Source of the DNA: Rhodopirellula sp. SM50
GTDB taxonomy: Bacteria > Planctomycetota > Planctomycetia > Pirellulales > Pirellulaceae
Direction: 5' to 3'
Assembly (NCBI RefSeq): GCF_002289565.1
Contig: NZ_NTFY01000030.1
Coordinates: forward strand, 124,001-188,000
DNA length: 64,000 nt
The notes beneath the pieces are model-generated. The model was not told the DNA's origin. It did no database searches and was given only the letters and a program-made list of their open reading frames with translations. The position numbers and the translations under genes were made by a program. The first letter of the stretch is position 1, and every line of letters begins with the position of its first letter. Positions 1 to 9,106 of the stretch are shown here, piece after piece.

Positions 1-2
1 AG

Positions 3-956
3 ATCGACAGCCGCGACGGCGCGGAAAAGACGCAAGCCTGTTATCAGTTGGCGGCCCGACGCATTGCCGAACTCTCGCGCGCCGCGCCGGAGCGTTCGAT
101 CGGTGTCTTGACGCGAACCAACAAAGGCGTCGCCAATCTGATCTTCCTGCTGGAACAACTCGGCGTCGACGTCAGCCAGGAAGGCGGAAACCCGTTGGTC
201 GATTCCGCCGCAGTCGACTTGGTCCTGTCGGCATTCATGATGGCCGAGCATCCCGCCGACGGTCGTTGGAAATTTCATGTCGATCATTCTCCGCTGGGTC
301 AGGTCGAGGGCATGTCGGCCGACTACGTCAGGGATCTGGTCACCGAAGTCGGGATCGCACGTGCCGTCCAACACTTGGCCGCCTTCCTCGCACCGGTTTG
401 CGGCCCCCGTGATACCACACGTCTGAAACAATTGGCCCAGTTGGCGGTTGCTTATGAGCCCAACGCGACCGACCGCATGCGAGATTTTGTCCGAATGGTC
501 CGTGAGAAACGAGTTGAACGACCGCAGTCGGCTGCCGTTCGCGTGATGACGGTTCACCAATCCAAGGGTTTGGAATTCGACGCCGTGTTTTTGCCAGAGC
601 TGGACGGTAATCTGACCGGCCAACCTCCGCTGTGCATCGCAGACTCGCGGAATCTGACCGAACCGCCGGTCGGGCTCTCTCGATTCTTGACCAACGAGGC
701 CTGGCACTTTCTGGACACCCGCTGGCGCAAAGCGTTCGGGCGTGATGCGGCAGGCAAAATGACCGAGGCGCTGTGCCTGCTCTACGTCGCGATGACACGC
801 CCCCGCCAGGCGCTTTACATGGTCGTTCAACCCTGTAAACCTGACGACAAAAAACCGGCCGCATTGATCCACGCGGCGCTGGGCGTGGACACGAATCCCA
901 GCGAAGGAGAAACGCTATTGTATGAAGCCGGAGATTCGAATTGGTATGAACGTTGA
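3..956 (+). CDS. UvrD/Rep-type helicase, C-terminal part (5' end outside window)
   Basis: The window opens inside this gene; the frame is open from base 3 and 317 residues are visible. It is the second RecA-like domain of a superfamily 1A ATP-dependent 3'-5' helicase. Bases 541-600 encode motif V (VMTVHQSKGLEF) and bases 778-820 encode motif VI (LLYVAMTRPRQAL, with the Arg that contacts ATP). The protein stops about 50 residues after motif VI, so no RecB/AddA-type nuclease domain follows. Length and missing nuclease favour a stand-alone UvrD-like or truncated AddA-like helicase. The next two genes encode an SbcD/SbcC-like pair, which fits a local double-strand-break repair group, although about 250 bases of palindromic repeat separate them. 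Family assignment is firm; the exact subfamily cannot be set without the N-terminal half. Confidence 0.9.
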   Translation: MDSRDGAEKTQACYQLAARRIAELSRAAPERSIGVLTRTNKGVANLIFLLEQLGVDVSQEGGNPLVDSAAVDLVLSAFMMAEHPADGRWKFHVDHSPLGQVEGMSADYVRDLVTEVGIARAVQHLAAFLAPVCGPRDTTRLKQLAQLAVAYEPNATDRMRDFVRMVREKRVERPQSAAVRVMTVHQSKGLEFDAVFLPELDGNLTGQPPLCIADSRNLTEPPVGLSRFLTNEAWHFLDTRWRKAFGRDAAGKMTEALCLLYVAMTRPRQALYMVVQPCKPDDKKPAALIHAALGVDTNPSEGETLLYEAGDSNWYER

Positions 957-970
957 CGATCACCTTCCCT

Positions 971-1177
971 GGAGGTCGTGCAGTTTTAACGTCACCCTCC
1001 TGGCAGGAGGGTCGAGCGCAGCGAGGGGAGGTCGAAAAGTGAATCGCGGCGTTCACTTCACTCTTGATGGGCGATCCCAAGCAACAACGGAAACCCTCTC
1101 CTCGCTACGCTCGACTCTCCCAGGGGGAGAGTGACGAAAACCCTTGAATATCAACGACTTTAAGACTGCACGACCTC
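971..1177. repeat. Nested inverted repeats filling the helicase-nuclease gap
   Basis: The spacer is nearly all inverted repeat. The inner pair is 991-1031 and 1094-1135; reversed, the second arm matches the first through a shared GAGTCGAGCGnAGCGAGG-like core flanked by CCTCC/GGAGG-type palindromes. The outer pair is about 971-993 (GGAGGTCGTGCAG core) and 1156-1177 (its inverse, CTGCACGACCTC). Such structure could end helicase transcription or be a mobile palindromic element. No ORF in it looks real. Confidence 0.65.
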
Positions 1178-1207
1178 GCCAGAGAGGGTGACTTCACGTC
1201 TTGCGTC

Positions 1208-2551
1208 TTGTTTTCCCCAATCCCCAACATCGCCTTGACCACACGAAAGATCCTTCACGCCGCGGACATTCATTTGGACAGTCCGCTCAAAAAGCTCGAC
1301 CGCTACGACAGTGCGCCGTCCCAGCGGATTCGCCGCGCGTCTCGTCGCGCGCTGGAAAACCTGACCACGCTGGCCATTGAAGAAGACGTCGATCTGGTCG
1401 TGATCGCAGGCGATTTATATGACGGTGACTGGCCCGACCAAAACACCGGATTGGCGTTCGTCAAAGAGGCCGCCAAATTGGTCACCGCAGGAATTCCGGT
1501 GTTGGTCATTCGCGGCAACCACGACGCGGCGAACCAAATGACGGCGTCCCTGCCGCTGCCCAAGAACCCCGACGGCAGCGACATTTTCCTGCAAACGGGA
1601 AAGGCGGAATCGAGGTTCTTGGAAGACATCGGCGTCGCCGTTCATGGACAATCGTTTCGCAGCCGCGCCGAAAAGTCGAACATGGCGGCAAAGTATCCCG
1701 ACGCGGTCGCGGGAATGTTCAACCTGGGCATGCTGCACACCGGACTGGAAGGTGCCACCTCGCACGCCCACTACGCTCCATGCACTCCGGCCGGGTTGAC
1801 GGAGAAGGGCTACGACTACTGGGCGCTCGGCCATATCCACGTCCGTGGCGACCATCAAATCGAAGGCGGACCGCCGATCGTGTTCAGCGGCAACTTGCAA
1901 GGCCGACACATCGGCGAACAAGGTCCCAAGGGCTGCGTCTTGATCGAAGTCGATGCCAGGAACCGTTGCCGATACGATTTCCATCCGCTGGACGTGTTGC
2001 GTTGGCACGAATGTGTGATCGACGCCAGTCACATGCAGGATCGCGATGAAATACTGGATGCCTACCAGGGCTGGCTTTCCGAACAAATCGATGCCTGTGA
2101 CGGCCGCTTGCTGGTCGCCCGGGTTCGGTTGACCGGCCAGTCGTCGCTGCACGCGGCGCTGCATCAAAACACCGAGTGGGTTCGCGCGGAATTACAAGCG
2201 ATCAGCGTCGCCGCGGGCAACGAACAGGTTTGGTTAGAAGACGTCAAGATTCGAACCGCCATGCCGACCGACCAAAAGATCTCACTCGATTTCGACGGGC
2301 CGCTCGAAAGTCTGGACTGTGTGCTCAACACCCTGCGCAACGACCCGTCGCTCGCCTCCGTGATCGAACAAGAACTTGCCGGGTTATCGAAGAAACTCCC
2401 CAAGGAACTCAAGGGTGACGAAGACCAGGCGGCCTTTCCGTTTGGCGATGAGCAATGGGTCGCGGGGCTGGTCGAATCCGCCGCGGCCGACGTCGTCGGG
2501 CGACTTCAACAAGACGAATCGACCGCGGGTGCGGCAGGAGCCAAGAAATGA
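1208..2551 (+). CDS. Metallophosphoesterase DNA repair exonuclease, SbcD/YhaO-like
   Basis: Predicted Mn-dependent DNA nuclease subunit of an SbcCD (Mre11-Rad50)-type complex. The calcineurin-like phosphoesterase motifs occur in order: ADIHLD near the N-terminus, AGDLYDGD, RGNHDA, the LHTG histidine, and GHIHVRG. About 200 C-terminal residues form the capping and partner-binding part. No ATG lies near the expected start. TTG at 1208 and TTG at 1235 are both in frame; the latter gives an N-terminus starting MTTRKILHAADIH, close to usual family starts, and may be the true one. The stop overlaps the next ATG (ATGA at 2548-2551), so nuclease and ATPase are translationally coupled, as expected for this pair. 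Confidence 0.9.
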   Translation: MFSPIPNIALTTRKILHAADIHLDSPLKKLDRYDSAPSQRIRRASRRALENLTTLAIEEDVDLVVIAGDLYDGDWPDQNTGLAFVKEAAKLVTAGIPVLVIRGNHDAANQMTASLPLPKNPDGSDIFLQTGKAESRFLEDIGVAVHGQSFRSRAEKSNMAAKYPDAVAGMFNLGMLHTGLEGATSHAHYAPCTPAGLTEKGYDYWALGHIHVRGDHQIEGGPPIVFSGNLQGRHIGEQGPKGCVLIEVDARNRCRYDFHPLDVLRWHECVIDASHMQDRDEILDAYQGWLSEQIDACDGRLLVARVRLTGQSSLHAALHQNTEWVRAELQAISVAAGNEQVWLEDVKIRTAMPTDQKISLDFDGPLESLDCVLNTLRNDPSLASVIEQELAGLSKKLPKELKGDEDQAAFPFGDEQWVAGLVESAAADVVGRLQQDESTAGAAGAKK

Positions 2552-5500
2552 TCATCGAACGACTCGATCTCAAAGCGTACGGATTGTTCAGCGATGAATC
2601 CCTGGATTTGTCCGCAGGCCCCCGTCGCTTCCACCTGGTTTATGGCCCCAACGAATCGGGAAAATCGACGTGTTTGCGAGCGATCAGCGCGCTGCTGTTC
2701 GGCATCCCAACCCGGACGACGGACAGTTTTCTGCATTCCAACGCAAAACTGCGCGTCGGTGCGACCTTGCTCGGTCCCGACGGAAATCGTCTAACGGTGA
2801 TTCGGCGCAAGAACGGCAAAACAAAGCTGCACGCCGAGGACGACAAGACGCCGATCGACCCGATGGAATTGGAGCAAATGCTCGGGGGCATCGACGAAGC
2901 CGCCTTTCACCATCGCTTCGGGCTTTCTCACGAACAGCTGGTTGCCGGTGGACAAGCCGTCCTGGACAGCAAGGGTGAACTCGGTGAAATCCTGTTTGCG
3001 GCCGGTGCGGGCGTCGGCCGGCTGAAAGCGATTCAAACCGAACTTGAAAACGAAAGCAAGGAACTGTTTCTCGAACGCGGCAAGAAACGCATCAACAGTT
3101 TGCTGAGTGAACTGGACGAAAAACGCAAAATCGTGCGTGAACTCCAGACGCCGCCGGCCGAATACCAACTCCTCAAACGCCAGTTGGCCGAGGCTCAGCA
3201 ACAATCGCAAGAACTGGCCGATGAACGCACACGGTTGGCCCAGTCGCTGGCCAAACAAAAAGCGATTCGCGAAGCCCACGCGATCGTTCCCATCTGGCGA
3301 CGGCACAAGGCCCAATTGGAAACGTTGTCATCGGTGCCGACGCTCGACGAAGACTTTGCCGCCCGCCGCCGAGAAGCGTCCGCGAATCGTCAAACCTATC
3401 AACGATTGGTCGATCAATTACAACGTGAGATCGAGGCCACGGAAAAGGAAATCCAATCGTGCTTGATCGATCCGGCGACGATGGAGCATGAAACCGAAAT
3501 CGTCGCCTTGTTCCAAGGAATCGCCGCGCGCGAAGCGGCGTCGAAAGATCAAGCCAACCTGCACCGGGTCGTCAAAAACCGGAACCGCCACCTGCGTGAA
3601 TTGCTGCGTGATCTGGACATCGACATCACCGACGATGCGCCGGACGACGAAGTCGATCAACACGTCGACCGGTTGCACGTCAGCGACGCGGCGCAAATTC
3701 GAATCAACGAATTAGCCGGTGATTGCGAGATGCTGCGACAACAGGAACGCGATTCACTGGAGTCGCTGCAAGCGTTGCGGAAACAACTTGCCGAATTGGA
3801 CGACGAACTGGAACGACATCCAGACGTCGCAGACCCGGCGATGATCGAGTCGGTGCTTTCAGAGATCGGTCCGCCGGCGACCCTGATGGATCAGGCCGAC
3901 CAAGAACGGTCCAGTTGCCGAGATCTCGAATCACAGTGCGAACGATTGATCCGAGAACTTCGCCTCGGCCAAGTCAGCCTCGACGATGCGGCACGCCTGC
4001 AACCGCCGACGGCCGCGGAGATCGATGACCACGACCAAACACTCCGCGATCGCGCCCGCTTTGTCGATGATGCTCAGAAAACAGTTGCGACCTTGCGGAA
4101 ACAGCTTCACGATGCCGGCGAAAAACTGACCCGCTTGCAAGCCGATCAACCGCTTCCGACCGAGCAAGAACTCGAACATTCACGCGAAACACGTGACCAA
4201 TCGGTCGATCGACTCGCCGACTCACGCGACGATGAAGAGACCTTCCAACAATCCACACGCAAGCTGCGGCAGTCGATTCGCACCGCCGACGACGTGGTCG
4301 ACACGATTCGCTCCCACCAGAAGCAGGTGACCGAGCGGGCCTCGGTCACGCTGGAGATTGCCAACTTAAAAGACGCGATCGACGCGGCGGACGAAGCGGT
4401 CATCCAGGCCGAACGTCTGGCCGCGGAGGCGTCCCAGCAGTGGAGTCAGCTGTGGGAAAGCCGCGGGATCGCCGCCGGCAAGGTCCGCGAAATGCGAAAC
4501 TGGGTCGCCAAACATCAGACCCTGGTTGAAAAATACCACTCGCTGGAAAAAGAACGCGGACGGCTGGATTCCACACTGACTCGCATGGATCGCAATGCGA
4601 CGCGGTTAGCCCACGCCCTGCAAGGGGCCTGGTCCTCACGTCCCGTCGCTGCCGGCCATGTCGCTGCCGGCCATGTCGCTGCCGGCCATGATGGGACGTC
4701 GGCAGTGGTGGATGACCCGATGAATCTGGAATCCTTGCACGACCGTGCGACAGCGCTGCGGAATGAACTCGTCGCAGCTGCCTCGCATCTGGAACAGATC
4801 CGCCGCAAGCGAAACGAAATCCACGCGGCGCTGCCCGCGGCCGAAGCCAAATATGAATCCAATGCGGCGAAACGAAAGCAATGGGACAGCGACTGGAAGC
4901 AGGCGATTGCATCGTTCGCCGGCGACCAGGACGTCAGTCCAAGCGTGATCAGCATGCGGTTGAAAAAGATCGCCAAACTGTTTGAAGAGACTCGTGAACG
5001 CGACATCATTCTCGGACGAATTCGCTCGATCGATGACGACGGCCGTTCGTTTGCACAGCGGGCGGCGGTGATCGCACGAATCGTCGGTTTGGAATGCAAA
5101 CCCGACCAACCCAGTGCGGAGATCGCACAAGCATTGTACGAACGACTGCAGGCGGCAAAGAACGCAGCCAGTCAAACCGAACGTTTCAAAGCCGATCTGA
5201 CCGCGGCAAAAGCCAGACTTGTCGATGACAATCAGGTGCTCGAAGCGGCCTCGGGACAGCTTGCACAACTTTGTCGCGAAGCCGGCGTCGACAACACCGA
5301 CGCATTGCCCGGCGTGGAACAAAACGCCGCCGAAAAGCGAACCGCCCTGCAGGCCTGTGCCCGCGCCGAAGAACAATTGGCGTTGATCGCCGGTGGGGTC
5401 GCGGTGGAACAATTTGCACAGCAAGTGGAATCGCATGATCGGGTCGAATTGGAACACGAAATCGGCAAACTCGAAGAATCGTTGCAGACACTCAACGAAC

Positions 5501-6129
5501 GCTGGTCCGCAGTCGAACAGCAGGTCGGGGCGCTCAAGAAAGAGCTGTCCGGAATCGACGGAGGAGATCGTGCCGCGGAACTGAACCAGGAACTGCAACT
5601 GCTGCACGGAACCATCCAGCGGGAATCGCAGCAGTACGCCAAACTGCGAATCGCGTCGATGATTTTGCAACAATCGATCGAGCACTACCGCAGCGAGAAC
5701 GAAAGTCCGGTACTAAAAATCGCCTGCCAAGCCTTCGAAGAGTTGACGTGCGGCCGATATGCCGGGTTGAAACCCGAGTTCGATGACAAGGGGCGTTCGA
5801 AATTATTCGGCATCGCCGCGTCGCCCGCGGGAGAAGAAAATCTGGTGCCCGTCGACGCGATGAGCCTGGGGACCGCCGACGCGCTCTACTTGGCCATGCG
5901 GCTCGCATCGCTCGAACACCAACTCTCCGCGGGGCACGCGATTCCCGTCGTGATCGACGACTGTTTGATCCAACTGGACGACCAACGCACCATCGCGGCG
6001 ATGAAGCGATTTTCGAGATTGTCTGAGCGAACCCAGGTCATTCTGTTCACCCACCATCAACACCTGATCGATTTGGCGCAGTCCGCGCTCGAGCCTGACC
6101 ATTACCATCTGCATCGTCTGGCGCGCTGA
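2548..6129 (+). CDS. SbcC/Rad50/YhaN-like ATPase with long coiled coil
   Basis: Predicted ABC-type ATPase partner of the upstream nuclease, 1193 residues. The N-terminus carries Walker A (YGPNESGKST, residues about 32-41). The region up to about residue 1040 is dominated by Glu/Gln/Arg-rich heptad-like coiled coil. The C-terminus carries the ABC signature-like MSLGTADALYLAMRLA and Walker B VVIDDCLIQLDD. A GLSHEQLVAGGQ segment after Walker A recalls YhaN-type proteins. I place the start at ATG 2548, overlapping the upstream stop; a longer reading from 2455 adds only an Arg-rich out-of-frame copy of the nuclease tail. No CxxC zinc hook was noticed in the coil, unlike classical SbcC/Rad50. A perfect in-frame 15-bp triplication lies at 4645-4689. 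Confidence 0.9.
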   Translation: MIIERLDLKAYGLFSDESLDLSAGPRRFHLVYGPNESGKSTCLRAISALLFGIPTRTTDSFLHSNAKLRVGATLLGPDGNRLTVIRRKNGKTKLHAEDDKTPIDPMELEQMLGGIDEAAFHHRFGLSHEQLVAGGQAVLDSKGELGEILFAAGAGVGRLKAIQTELENESKELFLERGKKRINSLLSELDEKRKIVRELQTPPAEYQLLKRQLAEAQQQSQELADERTRLAQSLAKQKAIREAHAIVPIWRRHKAQLETLSSVPTLDEDFAARRREASANRQTYQRLVDQLQREIEATEKEIQSCLIDPATMEHETEIVALFQGIAAREAASKDQANLHRVVKNRNRHLRELLRDLDIDITDDAPDDEVDQHVDRLHVSDAAQIRINELAGDCEMLRQQERDSLESLQALRKQLAELDDELERHPDVADPAMIESVLSEIGPPATLMDQADQERSSCRDLESQCERLIRELRLGQVSLDDAARLQPPTAAEIDDHDQTLRDRARFVDDAQKTVATLRKQLHDAGEKLTRLQADQPLPTEQELEHSRETRDQSVDRLADSRDDEETFQQSTRKLRQSIRTADDVVDTIRSHQKQVTERASVTLEIANLKDAIDAADEAVIQAERLAAEASQQWSQLWESRGIAAGKVREMRNWVAKHQTLVEKYHSLEKERGRLDSTLTRMDRNATRLAHALQGAWSSRPVAAGHVAAGHVAAGHDGTSAVVDDPMNLESLHDRATALRNELVAAASHLEQIRRKRNEIHAALPAAEAKYESNAAKRKQWDSDWKQAIASFAGDQDVSPSVISMRLKKIAKLFEETRERDIILGRIRSIDDDGRSFAQRAAVIARIVGLECKPDQPSAEIAQALYERLQAAKNAASQTERFKADLTAAKARLVDDNQVLEAASGQLAQLCREAGVDNTDALPGVEQNAAEKRTALQACARAEEQLALIAGGVAVEQFAQQVESHDRVELEHEIGKLEESLQTLNERWSAVEQQVGALKKELSGIDGGDRAAELNQELQLLHGTIQRESQQYAKLRIASMILQQSIEHYRSENESPVLKIACQAFEELTCGRYAGLKPEFDDKGRSKLFGIAASPAGEENLVPVDAMSLGTADALYLAMRLASLEHQLSAGHAIPVVIDDCLIQLDDQRTIAAMKRFSRLSERTQVILFTHHQHLIDLAQSALEPDHYHLHRLAR
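4645..4689 (+). repeat. Three perfect 15-bp in-frame tandem repeats
   Basis: The unit GTCGCTGCCGGCCAT occurs three times head to tail and encodes VAAGH three times within the coiled-coil part of the SbcC-like protein. It is flanked by inverted ACGTCCC (4638-4644) and GGGACGT (4693-4699). The Ala-Gly-His units would break the coiled coil. Confidence 0.9.
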
Positions 6130-6324
6130 CAGTGAATCCACACTCCTGCCGATCGCGATGCTCACACCGACAACAAGCACGCTTTAACAACATGTTGTGT
6201 TTTGCTGAAGATACGGTTAGGAGTTGACTTTATCGGTCAAGCTCGTGCATCAGCCGTTACCATTTCGATTCAAGTGAATGGACGTGTCAACGCGCTGGCA
6301 GCGTGGGCGAAATGCGAGTGAAAA

Positions 6325-6894
6325 ATGGCTCGATTAGATAGACAACTGGACAAGATTTCCGGCGAGAAAGTCGTCCGACTCCATTGGACCGACGACGACT
6401 CCATGGACATCGAAATGCTGCGGGCTGACATCGTTCACGAAATCAATTCGCACGAACACCGGATCCCTCTGGACCTGCGCGGTGTCAAAGGTGCTCCATC
6501 CGAATTAGTCGACTTGCTCCTGGACATGGACCGCTACGCACGATCCAAGACCAAAATCTTGTCACTGACGTGGATGCTTCCGCCGCTCCGTGAGGCGTTC
6601 GACCGGCGTTTGGGACGCCAACGCAAATCCAATTCCAACGGTGAAACGGATGCCGCCAGCAAAACGGCATGTGATCTGCTAAAGCATGCCGAAGAAAAGA
6701 AAGAGTATGATCTTTCGAAAGCCGAAAAACTTGAGCGAAAGAAACGCTCCCAAAAGTCAAAAGCGGGGAAAAGAAACTACCTAACACTCGTCGCATTCAT
6801 CCTGGTCGGGGCGATCGTCGTCGGCGTGATCGAGGGATTCATCATCATGCAACAAGAGGAATCTCTGATCATTCCTGAAAAAGGGTTTGAATGA
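6325..6894 (+). CDS. Hypothetical protein with STAS-like N-terminus and C-terminal membrane anchor
   Basis: A 189-residue protein of no firmly recognised family. Residues 1-95 resemble in style the short STAS-like proteins of Planctomycetes (alternating strand/helix, with IPLDLRGVKGAPSELVDLLL in the position of the phospho-acceptor loop). The middle, about 105-150, is Lys/Glu-rich and probably helical. Residues about 152-174 form one hydrophobic helix (LTLVAFILVGAIVVGVIEGFII), leaving a short tail, so the protein is probably tail-anchored with its bulk in the cytoplasm. The gene stands alone between the SbcC-like gene and a palindromic repeat. The STAS relation is inference. Confidence 0.6.
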   Translation: MARLDRQLDKISGEKVVRLHWTDDDSMDIEMLRADIVHEINSHEHRIPLDLRGVKGAPSELVDLLLDMDRYARSKTKILSLTWMLPPLREAFDRRLGRQRKSNSNGETDAASKTACDLLKHAEEKKEYDLSKAEKLERKKRSQKSKAGKRNYLTLVAFILVGAIVVGVIEGFIIMQQEESLIIPEKGFE

Positions 6895-6922
6895 AGGGGA
6901 CGGACAGACGTGTTGGTGTGCA

Positions 6923-7077
6923 GGCTTTAGCCCAATACCGCTAAGTTAACATGAATGAGGGGGCCCGGACGCTGGCGCGAACCGGCTGATATCAAACGAA
7001 TATCAGCCGTTTGGCGCGAGCCTACGGGCCCTCATCTGAAGAAATGACGCTTGACTTAGCGGTATTGGGCTTTAGCC
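6923..7077. repeat. Long inverted repeat with nested REP-like palindrome (copy 1)
   Basis: The outer arms, 6923-6946 and 7054-7077, are inverted copies of 24 bases (21 match). Inside, 6963-7031 is a palindromic element with core GCTGGCGCGAACCGGCTGAT facing its near-inverse ATCAGCCGTTTGGCGCGAGC. The same inner element recurs at 28353-28422 and, inverted, at 34634-34702. It follows the 6325-6894 gene and converges on the methyltransferase gene, so it may also act as a bidirectional terminator. Confidence 0.85.
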
Positions 7078-7113
7078 GCCCACTGTCGCTGCGTCGCAGC
7101 GATAGAGAATCGC

Positions 7114-7791
7114 CTAAAGGCTAAACACCAACGGTTGCAGGCGATAGCAGCGACACGCCATCATCGGGTGGATTCGATCTGCGGAGTGATGCAGCACTAG
7201 ACGCTGTCCTGCCAACACTGCGTTCAGATCGACCAATCGTCGATTCGGCAATCCCGTCTGCCAACGAAAGAAACGGTGCATCAACCATTGGTACGCGGTG
7301 GCTTGCCGCCGCCGCCAGGTCGAAGACGGCCAGACAAAATCGACGAAGTAGAAGGTCCCGTCGTCGCGGAGGGAGGCAAGAAACCGGGGCAAACAAGCGG
7401 CCAACTCGTCTTCGGTGAAACAATCCAAAAAGAATGCGGCCACCACAAGGTCGAAACGGTTTTCCGGCACGTCGTACGATCGTGCATCAACTTGAACAAA
7501 CTCAACGCGATGCAGCGCCCCGATCCGTTCGACCCGTCGTCGCTGTTGATTCAGCATTTGGCGGCTCTGGTCGACCGACGTGATCCGGCAATCCGGTTGG
7601 GTGATGCAGAGTTGTTCGAGCAGCCGTCCGGTTCCGTCACCGAGAACCAACGCTCGACCGACGCGAGGGAGTTGGTCCAGCAGCGCAAGACGCGCCCGGT
7701 GCAGTGCATTACCGAACAGGCAGATTTCCAGCCCACGATAGATCTTTGCCAGTCGGTCGTATCCGCGTACCGATTTTGCGTTGTTTTTCAT
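7114..7791 (-). CDS. Class I SAM-dependent methyltransferase
   Basis: A 225-residue small-molecule-type methyltransferase with a Rossmann fold. Motif I is ALVLGDGTGRLLEQL (a variant of the usual E/DxGxGxG). It is followed by the acidic SVDQSRQML after strand 2, QVDARSY, and DLVVAAFFLDCF after strand 4. The substrate is not evident. The next gene on the same strand encodes a UbiA-like membrane protein, so the methyltransferase could act on a lipid or quinone made by it; this is inference. A 240-base repeat-rich gap separates the two, so co-transcription is uncertain. Confidence 0.8.
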   Translation of the reverse strand: MKNNAKSVRGYDRLAKIYRGLEICLFGNALHRARLALLDQLPRVGRALVLGDGTGRLLEQLCITQPDCRITSVDQSRQMLNQQRRRVERIGALHRVEFVQVDARSYDVPENRFDLVVAAFFLDCFTEDELAACLPRFLASLRDDGTFYFVDFVWPSSTWRRRQATAYQWLMHRFFRWQTGLPNRRLVDLNAVLAGQRLVLHHSADRIHPMMACRCYRLQPLVFSL

Positions 7792-7805
7792 CAGCGTGAT
7801 TTTAC

Positions 7806-8040
7806 CAGCGGGAAGCGTCAGCGAGCGGCACCCCAGCGGGAAGCGTCACAGCTTGTCGATTTAATCGGGATTTGCAGAGTCAATGGTGAGCCGCTGGCCG
7901 TAAGGCCTCGGGCGGGCGCCGAAATGCCCGGCCGCTTACGCGTCGCGGCTCACTAAGTCGACAGCCCGGTCAGCGAGCGGCGTGTGTTGCGTTCACCGTC
8001 ATCTCCCGCCACTGGCTCACGCCACGTGCTGGGATCATCC
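7806..8040. repeat. Dispersed GCGGGAAGCGTCAGCGAGCG repeat fragments
   Basis: Bases 7806-7829 and 7971-8040 hold the two ends of the unit that is tandemly repeated at 18546-18732: GCGGGAAGCGTCAGCGAGCG and CCACTGGCTnACGCCACGTGCTGGGAT. The right part reaches into the stop codon of the UbiA-like gene (8035-8037). Between them, 7880-7950 is G+C-rich and palindromic. Confidence 0.7.
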
Positions 8041-8982
8041 TACCGCGTTTCCGGAAATGCTCTCGACGACTGAACGGGCGACCCAAAACACTACCGGCGG
8101 TACCACCAACGCAACATCCGCCAGGACAACCAACCGACCGGTCGAAACGGCCCCCGCTCCATCGACAGACTCGGTCGTCAGATACCGTGAACCGGCGACG
8201 GCCAGCACGAACAGCATCGCATCGCTGGCGATCAAACAGAACCCGATGCCCGGTGCAATTAAATTGGTCGCAACCAATACGGTCGTGATCAAGGCGTGCA
8301 GGATCAGCGCTGCTGGTAAAACACTGACGGTACGCGGCACGCGCAACACCCATGAGTCGAACGCTTGAAGCCGATCCAAATCACGCTCCAACATCGCGAT
8401 CGTCAAACAGTTTGTGGTGAATAAGATCGCAGCCATCCACACCGAAACCGGCAGCGAAAAAGTCCCCTGGGGCGTCCATGCGGTCCACGCATTCAAACTG
8501 ACCCCGAATGCAAACACCAACCCGGCCAATAGTTCCTTGGGCAACCACGGCGCCGAGTTCCTCGGGAACTGCACGCTCGCGACGTACGCCACGACGACGG
8601 CGATCGCGGCACATCCCCAACGCAATTGGGCATCGGACGCAAACGCGACGACCAGGGCGGTATCAAGCCCCAACGCCAAAAACCATCCCAGGCAGAGCTG
8701 CTTTCGATAGCGAAAGTGAAAGTGATGGCGTATCGAGTGCCGGCGCCGGGTGTCCAGCCGGATCGAATCGAACAGCCGATCGGCGGTGTAGACCAGCCAG
8801 ATCGACAACCCGATGATCGCGAATTCGTACCACGACGGCAGTCGATCGCAATACTCGTCGGTGAACACCAGCAACCAAACCAAGCCGACGGCGACCGAAT
8901 CGAGCGACAGGACGTTTGCCCATGCCCACGGGGGAATGATCGCGGAGTCATCATCCGCATGGTTTTTGGTCACATTCCACAC
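8035..8982 (-). CDS. UbiA-like polytopic membrane protein
   Basis: A 315-residue integral membrane protein with about eight or nine hydrophobic helices. Its layout resembles UbiA-type prenyltransferases. After the second helix is an Asp-rich YTADRLFDSIRLD (a DxxxD-like motif), and a second acidic ERDLDRL lies before the sixth helix. In true UbiA enzymes these Asp motifs bind the Mg-diphosphate of the isoprenoid donor, but the match is loose and the enzymatic role is unproven. The last residues and stop lie in a dispersed repeat. It is divergent from the gene starting at 9107, with about 120 bases between starts. Confidence 0.5.
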   Translation of the reverse strand: MWNVTKNHADDDSAIIPPWAWANVLSLDSVAVGLVWLLVFTDEYCDRLPSWYEFAIIGLSIWLVYTADRLFDSIRLDTRRRHSIRHHFHFRYRKQLCLGWFLALGLDTALVVAFASDAQLRWGCAAIAVVVAYVASVQFPRNSAPWLPKELLAGLVFAFGVSLNAWTAWTPQGTFSLPVSVWMAAILFTTNCLTIAMLERDLDRLQAFDSWVLRVPRTVSVLPAALILHALITTVLVATNLIAPGIGFCLIASDAMLFVLAVAGSRYLTTESVDGAGAVSTGRLVVLADVALVVPPVVFWVARSVVESISGNAVG

Positions 8983-9106
8983 CCAAGACGTTGCTGTCTA
9001 GAATATCACTGCCTTCCCGGTCTGCAACACGCTCCACACACCGATTTCGTCTATCGGCGCTCCAGCGTTGCGATCCTCCGCATCAGACACGAACCGCATT
9101 AAACCG

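Noticed and set aside
2455-2547. Longer start for the SbcC-like gene
   Set aside because: The extra 31 residues are an Arg-rich frame of the upstream gene; ATG 2548 in the ATGA overlap gives the normal N-terminus.
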